In this document: piece by piece, positions 26,945-35,718 of the stretch
Layout of the letters: each line of letters opens with the position of its first letter
Numbering within the stretch: the stretch's first letter is position 1
Program-made: the position numbers and the translations under genes
Source: Methylobacter sp.
GTDB lineage: Bacteria > Pseudomonadota > Gammaproteobacteria > Methylococcales > Methylomonadaceae
NCBI RefSeq assembly: GCF_023227905.1
Contig: NZ_JALOCF010000013.1
Coordinates: 1 to 64,000, forward strand
Direction of reading: 5' to 3'
Length of the DNA: 64,000 nucleotides
Notes under the pieces: generated by a model
Databases searched by the model: none
Told to the model about the DNA's origin: nothing
What the model saw: the letters and a program-made list of their open reading frames with translations, nothing else

Positions 26945-28483
26945 TTAAGGCCATACGGTAATGCGTTTGCCCGTGTCGAGTACATGCACGGTACAGACCA
27001 GACAGGGATCGTGGGAGCGGATAATATGGCCGATTTCCACCGGATCGTCCGGATCTTCAACGGTCAAGCCAAGCAAACTGCTTTCCCAATGCCCTCGCCT
27101 GCCTTCGCTGTCTTTAGGCGATGCATTCCAGGCGGTTGGCGTAACGACTTGATAGCGGCTAATAGCGCCGTCGGTGATTTGCACCCAGTGACCCAATGCA
27201 CCGCGCGCCGCCGTCACTAGCCCAAAACCTTCCCCGTCGGGGATTTCTTCCTTGCCAGGAGAGATCATATGCGGGTCGTTAAGATGTGCGGCCAGTTCGT
27301 GCAACGTTTCGCGCATTTTATGCAACAGCCGGGCAGTGCGGCGCAAGCGGGCGAGCTGACGCAACCAGGCATTGCCGCCCTCCGCCTGGTATAACGAGCT
27401 AATCAGCGGCTCGCCGTCGATTAACGCATCCGCCAAGGGGCCGGTTTGCACGACTTTATTTTGATAGCGGGGCGCTTTGCACCAGGTATAGCGGTCAGAA
27501 TGGGGTTGATAATCCGGAATAGTTTGCCCCTGGAACGGATGACGCCCGCCCGGGTATGGCTGGAACCAGGAATAACGCACATGCTCGGTAATTTCCGCTT
27601 GCTCGAAAGGCTCGATATTGCCGGTATCGCCATTGAGAAAGCCGGCTCTGAACAAGTGCTTGCGCTGCGGGGAAAAAGCCCCGGCATCGTCCGGGTCGTC
27701 ATAAGCGCCATAGCTGATCATATGCGGCGTGCCGAAGCCCACATGTTGCAGGCCTATGTCGCGGCTTATCAGCGTAAACATTCCGATGGCGCTGTCTGCA
27801 TGGGCATCCTTCGCCGTTAGCCAGGTAAAAAATTCATCCGCGGATTGTAGCGCCAGCCAGGATTCCAGGTCTGTGCCGATAACGGTCTGTTCAAACCAGC
27901 GGGTCAGTTTATTAAGGATAGACAGACTGTCGATGATATGGCGGCTACTGGCAGGGGTAGTGACGCCGCCCGGCAACATATAAGAAGAATGCGGCCACTG
28001 GCCGCCAAACAACGCGATAATTTCGACCATATGCCGCGAATGCTCGAGGGCGCCGCGATGAACCCATCCTTTAAACGGCAGGAAAGCAGCCCGCGCTTTT
28101 TCATAAAACGGCCTATTAATGTATTTGGAATGACAAAAATCGGCAGTGAAGAACATGAAAGATTGCCGAAGATCGCTTTGCACCGTCTCGGCCATCAAGC
28201 ACAGATTACGGATACGAATGGCTGCGGGCGGCACCGGGATACGGCCGATATGTTCCAGCGCCAGCACTGCGGCATTCAATTGCGCAGTGCCGCAAATACC
28301 GCAAATACGGGGCGTAATCACCAGAGAATCCTTGGGCTTGCGGCCCATCAGGATTTGTTCGAAGCCCCTGTACAGGGAGCCGATACACCGGGCATCAACG
28401 ACTTTGTTATCTTCGAGTTCCAGTTGAAAATCGAGATCGCCCTCGACCCGGTTAAGGTCGATTTGAATGGTTCGTCTGGTCAT
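26945..28483 (-). CDS. [NiFe]-hydrogenase large subunit, probable H2-sensing group 2 type
   Basis: This 512-residue protein is the catalytic subunit. The nickel ligands are in the L1 motif RICGICGTAQ (C61, C64) and the L2 motif DPCLVCTVH (C494, C497). Where most uptake enzymes have His at the end of L1, this one has Gln, as in H2-sensing regulatory hydrogenases. A 12-residue tail (501-512) follows H500 and would be cut off by the adjacent protease. The pairing with a c-di-GMP enzyme recalls the putative sensory group 2c class. The subgroup call is inferred and needs phylogenetic placement. The gene starts 2 bases after the small-subunit stop. Confidence 0.93.
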   Translation of the reverse strand: MTRRTIQIDLNRVEGDLDFQLELEDNKVVDARCIGSLYRGFEQILMGRKPKDSLVITPRICGICGTAQLNAAVLALEHIGRIPVPPAAIRIRNLCLMAETVQSDLRQSFMFFTADFCHSKYINRPFYEKARAAFLPFKGWVHRGALEHSRHMVEIIALFGGQWPHSSYMLPGGVTTPASSRHIIDSLSILNKLTRWFEQTVIGTDLESWLALQSADEFFTWLTAKDAHADSAIGMFTLISRDIGLQHVGFGTPHMISYGAYDDPDDAGAFSPQRKHLFRAGFLNGDTGNIEPFEQAEITEHVRYSWFQPYPGGRHPFQGQTIPDYQPHSDRYTWCKAPRYQNKVVQTGPLADALIDGEPLISSLYQAEGGNAWLRQLARLRRTARLLHKMRETLHELAAHLNDPHMISPGKEEIPDGEGFGLVTAARGALGHWVQITDGAISRYQVVTPTAWNASPKDSEGRRGHWESSLLGLTVEDPDDPVEIGHIIRSHDPCLVCTVHVLDTGKRITVWP

Positions 28484-28485
28484 GG

Positions 28486-29427
28486 TTAAGGGTCCATCTT
28501 CTTTTTCAGCACCCGCTCGGGAGCCGCGTCATGAGCCAGGCTTTTGTAGGCCATATAATTGGCCCGTTCCACGCCCAGCGGTAGATGGACCGGTATGGTG
28601 CCGATTTTTTCAGTCAAAAACAGATCCTGGTCCAAAGGAAAATCAGGCGAAGTACAGCCGAAACACGGTACTCCTGCCCGGGTCTTGCTGCTGCGGCCAT
28701 TCCAAAGCTCGGTGTTGCAGATGGACATCGTGACCGGTCCCTGACACCCCAGATTGAAGAACATGCAGGCCTTACCGCCAAACTCAGTGTCTTCTACGTC
28801 GTACTCATGATATTCGTTGCGAGTGCAGCCTTGATGCACAGTAGAATTAAAAAACGCCTTGGGACGGTTAAGATGATCGAGCTCTACCGGAAGCCCGGAT
28901 GCCAGCATGGCCAGCGTTTTGGTCATGGCATTGGGATGTGCCGGGCAACCCGAGAGATTGATGACCGGCAGGCCGTTGCGAGAGCGCCATTCAATCGGCA
29001 ATAAACCGCCGGGGGATTGTTTGTCGAACTGCAAACCGAGGCAATCGGTCGGGTTGGGCGGCGCGGCATGAACACCGCCGTATGACGCGCAAGTGCCCAG
29101 CGCCACCACGTATCCAGCCTTTTCAGCCAGTTCGCTGACCAGGCTCATTTTGGAACGCCCGCGATACGGGTCGTACATGCCCGAACCATTGGGGCCGGTA
29201 ATAATGCTGCCTTCAATGCATAAAATATCGAGGGCTTGTTGATCCGCAATGATCGCCTCGATCAAGCCATCCAGCCTGCTCATCGGCTCTATGGACAGGG
29301 ACGGTTGCCAGAGCATGTCAATGCCGTATTCATCCACGAGTTCTTCAAGCGATGGACTGTCCGCACACAGAATCGACATGGTGTCGCCGCCGCAGGAGCC
29401 GGTTTGTAACCAAAGTAATGTCGTCAT
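28486..29427 (-). CDS. [NiFe]-hydrogenase small subunit with Asp in the proximal cluster motif
   Basis: This 313-residue iron-sulfur subunit relays electrons from the active site. It lacks a Tat signal and a C-terminal membrane helix, so the enzyme is cytosolic. The proximal-cluster motif reads QTGSCGGDTMS (C12-x2-D15), where QSGGCGGCTMS is usual, so Asp replaces the second Cys. The other proximal ligands GTCASYGG and SGCPAHP are kept. Medial and distal ligands are seen in HQGCTRNEYHEY, KACMFFNLGCQGP and CNTELWNGRS...PCFGC. It is the first gene of the operon, with a 600-base non-coding region upstream. Confidence 0.94.
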   Translation of the reverse strand: MTTLLWLQTGSCGGDTMSILCADSPSLEELVDEYGIDMLWQPSLSIEPMSRLDGLIEAIIADQQALDILCIEGSIITGPNGSGMYDPYRGRSKMSLVSELAEKAGYVVALGTCASYGGVHAAPPNPTDCLGLQFDKQSPGGLLPIEWRSRNGLPVINLSGCPAHPNAMTKTLAMLASGLPVELDHLNRPKAFFNSTVHQGCTRNEYHEYDVEDTEFGGKACMFFNLGCQGPVTMSICNTELWNGRSSKTRAGVPCFGCTSPDFPLDQDLFLTEKIGTIPVHLPLGVERANYMAYKSLAHDAAPERVLKKKMDP

Positions 29428-30030
29428 AAAAATCTTAGTGATATGCCGTAGTGCATGCGGCGTTCGTGAATAAGTAACTGTTCCCTAGTAAAAGCCACAA
29501 CCTAAACCCCGCACGCTACTACCGGAAAGCGCATTAAAAACTCAAAAACATACGCCATTAAATCATAAAAAATCCATTTGCGGACAAGCCCAGCATGGCT
29601 TGATTATCCGGCAAACCAAACAGCCAAAGGGAGCGGCTTCAAGTTAGCCTTCCGCCCGAGCGAAGAAGCCGGCCGCTATATTAACCTCTATCTCCTCCGC
29701 TGTCGTCAAATTCGCTTGTTGGGCCAAATTACGACTTATCATTTAAAGTGAATTAGCATTATTGGCGCCGAATAAGACTTATAACCGGAAAACGGCTTGT
29801 AATATTTATTACTAATCGGCGTTGAACCTTTCAGACAAAAGCCGTAATTTGTAAAAATATCGACAGGATACAAGTTATCCCCTGAAAAGTTTAGATACTC
29901 TTTTATTGTAAAAGCGGCAAAATTTAGAAGCCGTTTTCCAGTTTACACAAAAATTATTACACCCTCGACGGCGTAGCAATACGCTGTCTCTACCCGACTT
30001 AATTTACAGAGAATACATTGAGAAAGCAGA
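29428..30030. other. 600-base intergenic region upstream of the hydrogenase operon
   Basis: No credible gene on either strand. The end near 29428 should contain the hydrogenase promoter. A sigma-54-like sequence near 29610-29625 (minus strand TGGCTG...TTTGC) has the wrong spacing by one base. The middle holds a MITE-like inverted-repeat element at 29787-29939. Confidence 0.45.
29787..29939. repeat. MITE-like element with 12-bp perfect terminal inverted repeats
   Basis: GGAAAACGGCTT at 29787-29798 is matched by AAGCCGTTTTCC at 29928-29939, 129 bases apart. Similarity extends imperfectly to about 18 bp on each arm. The AT-rich interior has no gene. No clear target-site duplication was found, so the mobile-element reading is tentative. 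Confidence 0.4.
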
Positions 30031-32061
30031 TTAATCTTTCTTGTAAAACGTCGCCAGATGTTCGTTCAGGATGCGGCGAATCTCTTCAATGACTTCAGGC
30101 TGACCCTGGGAGGAGTGGCTCCAACGCACGACCAGCTCGGAGACTGCCTCATCAATGTGAGCACTCCGATAAGTAACCACACCGTCATCCCCCTCTTCTT
30201 TCGGCCCGTCACCCTCCACAGCTATAATCGAGTGGGCCTTAATGCGGGGCATGACCGGAATCGTTTCCAGAATTTTCAAGGCTGGGTTGTTCGGGCTCAT
30301 GTTGTCGACCGCCGTCGGAGGGCTACTCATCGCCGCTGCCAACTTTTCGTCGCTGATCGTCCCGGCGGCTTGCGCGAGCTCGCCGAGCACCGCTCTTGGC
30401 AGGCTAATAAGCTTGGCAGCAAGACCGGTAATCACACGCCGAGCCGCTAACATGGCTCCGTGGTGCGGCGTGGAAATAAACACGACACGCTCCACGAAAG
30501 GCAAGGGCTTGAAGAACATCGACCGCCGAAGAAGCGTGCGTATCTCGGGATTAACCAGGACCTCATCGAGCGGCTTATTGCTGACGCGATCCCAGAGTCG
30601 GGTCCCGCTGTCGATCGCAGTCAGCTTGGTCAACAACCCGCCCTGGCTATGGCCAATCACCACCATGCGCTGCAACGTCGTGTCTTTTCCCTCCGGATCG
30701 AACTCCTGGACTGCATTCGTCAACGCAGTCCGCAACAGACCGGCCGAGTAGCCGATAGGGTTGCCGCTGTCGTACAGAAAGACCCATATCTGGAAGCGTT
30801 TGCGGATGATCGGATCGCCCTGGAGTTCGTTGATCAGTTCGGCCCAGCGCGCGGGGCTCGATGCCGTCCCATGCACCAGCACCACGGGAATCTTTCCGGC
30901 CCGGTGAGGTTGCAGCGTGAACAGCCCATCCTGGGTTCTATCTTCCGACTTCAAATCGGACATCAGACCTGAGATAAACCCTCCACGGAAAAAGGCACTG
31001 ATCTCCATACTGTAGAGAGGGCTATCATTCAGCTGATAGGCCAGTGCTGCCGTCGGGTCGAACTCGATGGGTTGCAGTCGGCCGTCATCAACCGCGACCG
31101 TCTCGGCCTGGTCCGAAGCATACAGTTCCAGACGCCCGCTGAGTTTCCCACCGGCCAGGTTTGCACGCGCATGCTCAAAACGCAGCAACGCAGTGACCGG
31201 GACTTGAGTGCGGGGGCCGAGACGTTCCGAGCCGATCACTTTCTCCCCCTTCTGCCTTGCAGCAAGGCTGGCAGTCAGAGAAGCGCCGAGTCCGGGGTTG
31301 CGGTAGCGATTCCTGAGGCCATGAACCGCCAAGGTGCTGGTTGAGATAAAGTGGTCAAGCCGGTATCCGCCCCACGTTAGACCTGATTTATCAAGCGTTA
31401 CCTGTAGCGTCCCGAACGGCAGCTTATACTCTCCTGGCTCCAGTCGCACTTCATGGTCGTCTTCATCACCAGGTGCGGCCAGTCCCTGAGCGACACCTTG
31501 GTTGTAGAGATCATAGGCCAACCGAAATCGGGGATCTGAAGGTTTCAGCAGCACCTCGTTGTCGTCGCCAGGTAACAGAAGGGCCCAGGCATAAACGGCT
31601 GAAGCCAGGAAATAGGCGCGATCGCCGGTACGCTCAGCATGAAGGAAGGACAACTCTGCCAGTGCAAAAAGTCGATCATCGTCACCAGTAGGCTTTAGCG
31701 CGGCATGGAGCTCGGCAAGCACTCTAGATGGCTCTGCCTCGAACCGATCAAGCAGACCGTTACGCCTGAGTACCTTTTGCGAGGCATCCGACGGCTGCCC
31801 TACCGAGAGCACGCTTTCTGTTTGCAGACGATAACCGGTTTGGATATCTACATTCTTGACACCAACCGGATTAGCGCATCCGGAGACTATCAGCGCGAGT
31901 CCACTGACCAATACAATTTCAATGATGGTTACGTTGAAATGGAGCCGCTTTAGCAAAGAGGCCGCACTCGCCATAACAACAGCCAAGACTTCAGAAGATT
32001 GTAGGCCAATGTCTATCCCAGGCCTTGCAGTTATCTTTTTTACCCGCTTCATCGTTTCCAT
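30031..32061 (-). CDS. Lipoprotein alpha/beta-hydrolase (lipase-like)
   Basis: Up to 676 residues long, with a lipoprotein signal ending in the lipobox LIVSGC (Cys62 counted from 32061). A start at the Met at 31974 would give a more normal signal of 33 residues, and neither start has a clear ribosome site. The N-terminal half is a predicted soluble domain I do not recognise. The C-terminal half is an alpha/beta hydrolase: PVVLVHGTASSPARW (oxyanion region), VVIGHSQGGLL (nucleophile Ser) and a later ISTPHHGAMLA. It resembles PGAP1-like or triacylglycerol lipase folds on a membrane anchor. The substrate is unknown. Confidence 0.75.
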   Translation of the reverse strand: METMKRVKKITARPGIDIGLQSSEVLAVVMASAASLLKRLHFNVTIIEIVLVSGLALIVSGCANPVGVKNVDIQTGYRLQTESVLSVGQPSDASQKVLRRNGLLDRFEAEPSRVLAELHAALKPTGDDDRLFALAELSFLHAERTGDRAYFLASAVYAWALLLPGDDNEVLLKPSDPRFRLAYDLYNQGVAQGLAAPGDEDDHEVRLEPGEYKLPFGTLQVTLDKSGLTWGGYRLDHFISTSTLAVHGLRNRYRNPGLGASLTASLAARQKGEKVIGSERLGPRTQVPVTALLRFEHARANLAGGKLSGRLELYASDQAETVAVDDGRLQPIEFDPTAALAYQLNDSPLYSMEISAFFRGGFISGLMSDLKSEDRTQDGLFTLQPHRAGKIPVVLVHGTASSPARWAELINELQGDPIIRKRFQIWVFLYDSGNPIGYSAGLLRTALTNAVQEFDPEGKDTTLQRMVVIGHSQGGLLTKLTAIDSGTRLWDRVSNKPLDEVLVNPEIRTLLRRSMFFKPLPFVERVVFISTPHHGAMLAARRVITGLAAKLISLPRAVLGELAQAAGTISDEKLAAAMSSPPTAVDNMSPNNPALKILETIPVMPRIKAHSIIAVEGDGPKEEGDDGVVTYRSAHIDEAVSELVVRWSHSSQGQPEVIEEIRRILNEHLATFYKKD

Positions 32062-32144
32062 TATCGAAATTGAAGTCGGGCAACAGCTTCACAGTTGCCC
32101 GACATTGCGGCGCAAAATCAGTAACGTCTCACGCAGGTTATTTG

Positions 32145-32696
32145 TTATTCAGGCATCACAGGAAGTGCAGAACCGATTTTCACGTCGCTAGTTCCTTGCA
32201 AAATGCTTTCTACTTGCACAAAACGAGCAGCAATGGTTTTCGATGTTGCTTTTGCGATTTTGCCATAATACTTTTCAAGTAGTGCCGTGCGGTTTTTACG
32301 GAAATTAAACACACGTTTGATCAGTTTATCTGCTTCATCACCCTTGATGCTGTCAATCTTGGCCGCATAATCACTGATGGTTGCTAGACGTTGGTCATTT
32401 AATTTTTTCAATTCAGTGTCATAAAGATAGTATTGGTCCAGAAACTTTTTTTCTTGTTCTGGGGGCAGTTTCATCGCTTTCTTGATGAAGTCCAATTTCT
32501 CCATACGCAGACCGAAACGGAACATGTCTAATTGCCTTCCTTCGTCAGCCGCTGCTCCAACTGTGCCTGCTTCTTTCACAGCTTTATCATGCTCTTCGAC
32601 GGGTTTAGTTTCTTCTGCTTGTGCTTGTGCGATATTTATCGATGGAGGGATAACAGCGGCAATGGTAAAAATAAGGGCTAGGTCTTTATATTTCAT
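32145..32696 (-). CDS. Secreted helical protein of unknown function
   Basis: I do not recognise this 183-residue protein. It has a signal peptide (about 1-25, ending IAQAQA) and a long helical, charged mature part rich in Lys and Glu (KKAMKLPPEQEKKFLDQYYLYDTELKKL and similar). The pattern is reminiscent of Spy/CpxP-like periplasmic proteins, but the LTxxQ motif of that family is absent. A GGAG ribosome site 8 bases before the ATG supports the start. The gene ends 83 bases before the lipase-like gene starts on the same strand. A strong hairpin (32736-32762) lies just upstream. Confidence 0.7.
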   Translation of the reverse strand: MKYKDLALIFTIAAVIPPSINIAQAQAEETKPVEEHDKAVKEAGTVGAAADEGRQLDMFRFGLRMEKLDFIKKAMKLPPEQEKKFLDQYYLYDTELKKLNDQRLATISDYAAKIDSIKGDEADKLIKRVFNFRKNRTALLEKYYGKIAKATSKTIAARFVQVESILQGTSDVKIGSALPVMPE

Positions 32697-32735
32697 CGGA
32701 AACTCCTAAATTTTAATAGTGAATTGCGAATGTAT

Positions 32736-32762
32736 AACAAGAGTTAAAAATTAACTCTTGTT
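32736..32762. terminator. Perfect 12-bp hairpin with T-tract
   Basis: AACAAGAGTTAA / TTAACTCTTGTT with a 3-base loop is followed by TT on the plus strand and flanked by A residues. It lies between two minus-strand genes, so it may end the transcript from 33175 or act as a palindromic operator about 40 bases before the gene at 32696. Confidence 0.6.
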
Positions 32763-32896
32763 TTGAAAATGAATTCGTGATGCAAATTGCAATGAGGGTA
32801 TAAATATAAGTTTATGAAAAACTGGACGTTTATTTACAATCTATGACCTTTCCGTTAGATAGGCCTCATTTGAATACGCTCGAAGGGATCCGCCCG

Positions 32897-33175
32897 TCAT
32901 TTCGACTTGATATCCCGAGCGGTCTCCCGACTCTTCTGCTTGACCTCCCGTTTATCCTGACGGCATTCCGGACGGCTCTTCTCGTCTCCCTCCTTACATA
33001 CATCCTTGGCATCGCGAGCTTTCTCGCGGCCACCCTGCTTAGTGTCCCGTGACTCCTGTCGCTCATTACTTCGTTCACCCATGTCTTCCGAATAGCTCGG
33101 AGCCGAGGTAGCGAGCAGTCCAGTAGTAATAATTAGGGTTGTCATGACATCTTTAAAAGCGTTTTTTTTATTCAT
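32897..33175 (-). CDS. Small basic secreted protein, CRQ/KQ family, copy 1
   Basis: This 92-residue protein has a signal peptide (about 1-30, cut near SAPSYS) and a mature part made almost only of charged residues, with two cysteines and the motif ECRQDKREVKQKSRETARD. It is a paralogue of the gene at 63382, whose equivalent reads KCRQEKRGIKQDARKAGR, and of two decayed fragments in this window. Function is unknown, and nucleic-acid or polyanion binding in the periplasm is only a guess from charge. A copy of the shared 24-bp palindrome lies 72 bases upstream of the ATG, followed by a -10-like TAGGAT. Confidence 0.7.
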   Translation of the reverse strand: MNKKNAFKDVMTTLIITTGLLATSAPSYSEDMGERSNERQESRDTKQGGREKARDAKDVCKEGDEKSRPECRQDKREVKQKSRETARDIKSK

Positions 33176-33246
33176 GCTCTTTGTCCTCTGAATTTGGAAT
33201 CGGCTTTAGTAAGCTATTGATAAGGTAACCCGATCCTACGGCATCG

Positions 33247-33270
33247 GCTATTGGCCTTTAGTCCAATAGC
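33247..33270 (-). promoter_or_regulatory. Shared palindromic operator, site 1
   Basis: GCTATTGG-CCTTTAGT-CCAATAGC is a perfect 8-bp inverted repeat around 8 bases. Its reverse complement is identical, base for base, to site 2 at 57343. Five bases beyond the palindrome, on the minus strand, both sites continue with CCGTAGGAT. The geometry suggests an activator site overlapping a -35 region, with TAGGAT as the -10. Confidence 0.75.
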
Positions 33271-33466
33271 TAAGGTTTCGCAACGTGTTAATAAAATTTG
33301 TTAATAATGGCAAGGTTCTGTTGACATTTAGTTGCTCATCCCAAGTTCTATGGATTTGGTGAGCGGCATGTCAAATAGATCGGAACTGAGCGATGAAGAA
33401 TGGCGAACTCCATGCGAATCAGGCATTAATGATTGGGGGTACAGGTGGGGAGTAGTAAAAACCAAC

Positions 33467-34483
33467 TCATTGCGGAGCCTTGCGGATACGTTCCGAGAAA
33501 TCAGCCGCTTGATCGGCCTGATGCGCCGCATTATTAATATGTACGTGCTGTTGCAACTCAGTGAAAGGTAAGCGTTGATCAATGCGTCCATTCTCATAGA
33601 GGTATTCCGGCACGTAACCGCTTATCAGAATTTTCCAGGAAAAAGGCAGGTGCTCTGGATTAATCCTGGAATGCAGCCATATCGTGGTGGTGCAATTTTC
33701 GGTTAACGTATTATAAAAAGCCGGACTTTCATATAGCTTATTGATATCTTTGAAATAATCCAAAAACAAGCGCTTGGCGTTTTCCTTTGGTGCAAGTAAG
33801 CGATAAAGGTAAACCTCTTCCTGAGGATTTTGACGATAGTTGGTGCGCAAACGGATGATGTCGCGCTCATCCGCAACGATGTAGATCAACTCATATTGCC
33901 GAAAAAAGCCCTTTATCGTCGAATAACCTTCGTTTTTTTCCTTGCGCGCTTCGATCGAGACGGCGAGATGATTACCTTTGCCAAAATTAAAACTGATGAT
34001 GGTGTGCGCAATAGCCGGCCCCATCCAATACACCGCAAAAAGGTCCACGCCTTCAAGCTTATCTAAATCAAAGGTTTTAGTGTAATAGCCCGGCTGATAA
34101 TCAAATTCACTCTTGTAATCAAAATTACGAATATTATGGACCGTCACTAAATGATCCTGAAACGTTGCGTATGACAGCTTTTCAACATCGCTTTGCCATT
34201 GGCGATCGTTTGAAGGCCTAATATTTAGCCACCAGACGAGTATGGCAATAAACAAGACACTATGGATGATTAATAAACGAGAACGCCACGCTGGAATCGC
34301 TAATGAAATTAATGCCAGTAATCCGGAAATAGCAAACATGACCGCCAAAACGGTCCGAAACAGACTGATCCGTGAATCGCCAAAATAAAGGGCGCAAACA
34401 CCCCAGCCGGTGGCAACAATGAGTACCACTATCATCGGTAGCAATTTGATAATACTAATTGTCATATTTAAGGAAAAAGCCAT
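33467..34483 (-). CDS. DUF4105 (Lnb N-terminal periplasmic domain) membrane protein
   Basis: This 338-residue protein has three or so N-terminal membrane segments (about 8-95), followed by a DUF4105 domain. Family features include VYWMGPAIAHTIISFNFGKGNHLAVSIEARKE (shown broadly) and the late LTENCTTTIW (Cys) segment. The conserved His and Cys suggest a papain-like or NlpC-like cysteine hydrolase acting on the envelope, but no member's activity is certain to me. The gene stands alone. The start is uncertain because two Met codons lie close together at 34483 and about 34466. Confidence 0.8.
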   Translation of the reverse strand: MAFSLNMTISIIKLLPMIVVLIVATGWGVCALYFGDSRISLFRTVLAVMFAISGLLALISLAIPAWRSRLLIIHSVLFIAILVWWLNIRPSNDRQWQSDVEKLSYATFQDHLVTVHNIRNFDYKSEFDYQPGYYTKTFDLDKLEGVDLFAVYWMGPAIAHTIISFNFGKGNHLAVSIEARKEKNEGYSTIKGFFRQYELIYIVADERDIIRLRTNYRQNPQEEVYLYRLLAPKENAKRLFLDYFKDINKLYESPAFYNTLTENCTTTIWLHSRINPEHLPFSWKILISGYVPEYLYENGRIDQRLPFTELQQHVHINNAAHQADQAADFSERIRKAPQ

Positions 34484-35718
34484 ACGGCAGTTTTAAATCG
34501 GATGCGCTGTTCATAGCTTTGGGTAACACCTTGGATTAAAGCTGAGTTGAGCAGCTTGTCTGCTCAAACGAAACTTATGCCCTTTGGGTATAAGTAGCCG
34601 TTTATAAAAAACTGCTGCAACCTGCGCCCGCTTCGCTCCGAGATCGCGTCCATTAACGCTACGCTTTATTTCAGACACAACAGCGACGTTGCAAACTCAG
34701 CCTTGATCAGCTCTGCTTTGGGATTTTTCTAGGTAATAGCGGCTGCCCAGCGTGTTCTGCACTTGTTGGCAGCCAAATTTCAATAGCTGACTGACCAGTA
34801 AATTTAACGGCCGTAAGGTTTTCGTGGTGTGTGAAACAGGCGGCTTTAGGATGATAGCTCCGACAACCTCAAAATATTCTCTTCCGGCAAGTGTGCAAAG
34901 ATGGCTGTCCAGAACACCGTGTGCCCAAGCCACTTTTCTGTTCAAGCAGGATCTCTGCCTTGGCTTAACAATATAAAATACCGATTAAACAAACCATTAG
35001 TACGGATACTTAGGGTGATGGTGGCTACATCTACAGCCCTTCGCCCCATCGATACTGCAAGCGATGCCGACGGTATCGAAGTTTCTACCGGCGCTGAAGT
35101 TCAAAAAATTTAAAACCGCTTTGCATCCAACACTCCTACAGCGTAATCCCATTTAAATGTTGCCTTCTCTAATTTACAAATAGACTTTACCTTAAGCACA
35201 TCAAGACAAGTATTTGTAAGTAGCGGTACGTATTTACTATGGTTAGCAGAAAGGAAATACTTTAATTAGATCAGGCACTTTCAAGCTGCGATAGGCAGAT
35301 TGCTAGCAAAGGTGCGATTGTCAATCACCTCATCGTTTAAATCGCTCAACATTATCTGATCACACCGATGATTGAGGGTCTGCGAACCCTATTTAGGCAT
35401 TACTAAACACGAGACTGGCGAGCGGAACACCCCGAAAATGAAACGCGAAAACTTGAATCTACCAACTTGGATCATGCGTTTAACAAGAAATACAATCTTT
35501 TTTTCCAAGTCAGTTTTGATACACGATAACGTCACTGAGTTGCTTATCAATAAGAAAAAATTGACGATATTCATGCCGGCATACAGGTTTGCCTCTCTGC
35601 CCATAAAGTTATTCAATGGCCTATTGGATAACAGTATGACATCCCAGCATCTCACTGCGCGGTTTCTACTTCCGGCCGCCGAAGTAGCGTGTGATCCAGA
35701 AAGTTCGACGGTCTTTCA
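34484..35718. other. 1.2-kb region without a convincing gene
   Basis: Several open frames occur here (for example 34697-34945 minus and 35372-35722 plus), but none has a recognisable domain, a ribosome site or codon structure like its neighbours. A short hairpin (CTTATGCCC / GGGTATAAG) lies at 34574-34594. The stretch may hold decayed genes and should include the promoter of the kinase gene at 35719. Confidence 0.45.

Noticed and set aside
29600..29640. Possible sigma-54 promoter upstream of the hydrogenase small subunit (minus strand TGGCTG...TTTGC)
   Set aside because: The distance between the GG and GC doublets is one base too long, and the -24 element deviates from TGGCAC, so it was not called as a promoter.
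33369..33420. Short peptide MSNRSELSDEEWR resembling the start of an IS5-type transposase
   Set aside because: Only about a dozen residues match the general pattern and nothing follows; no inverted repeats flank it.
34697..34945. Open frame of 82 codons on the minus strand
   Set aside because: No ribosome site, no recognisable domain, and composition unlike neighbouring genes.
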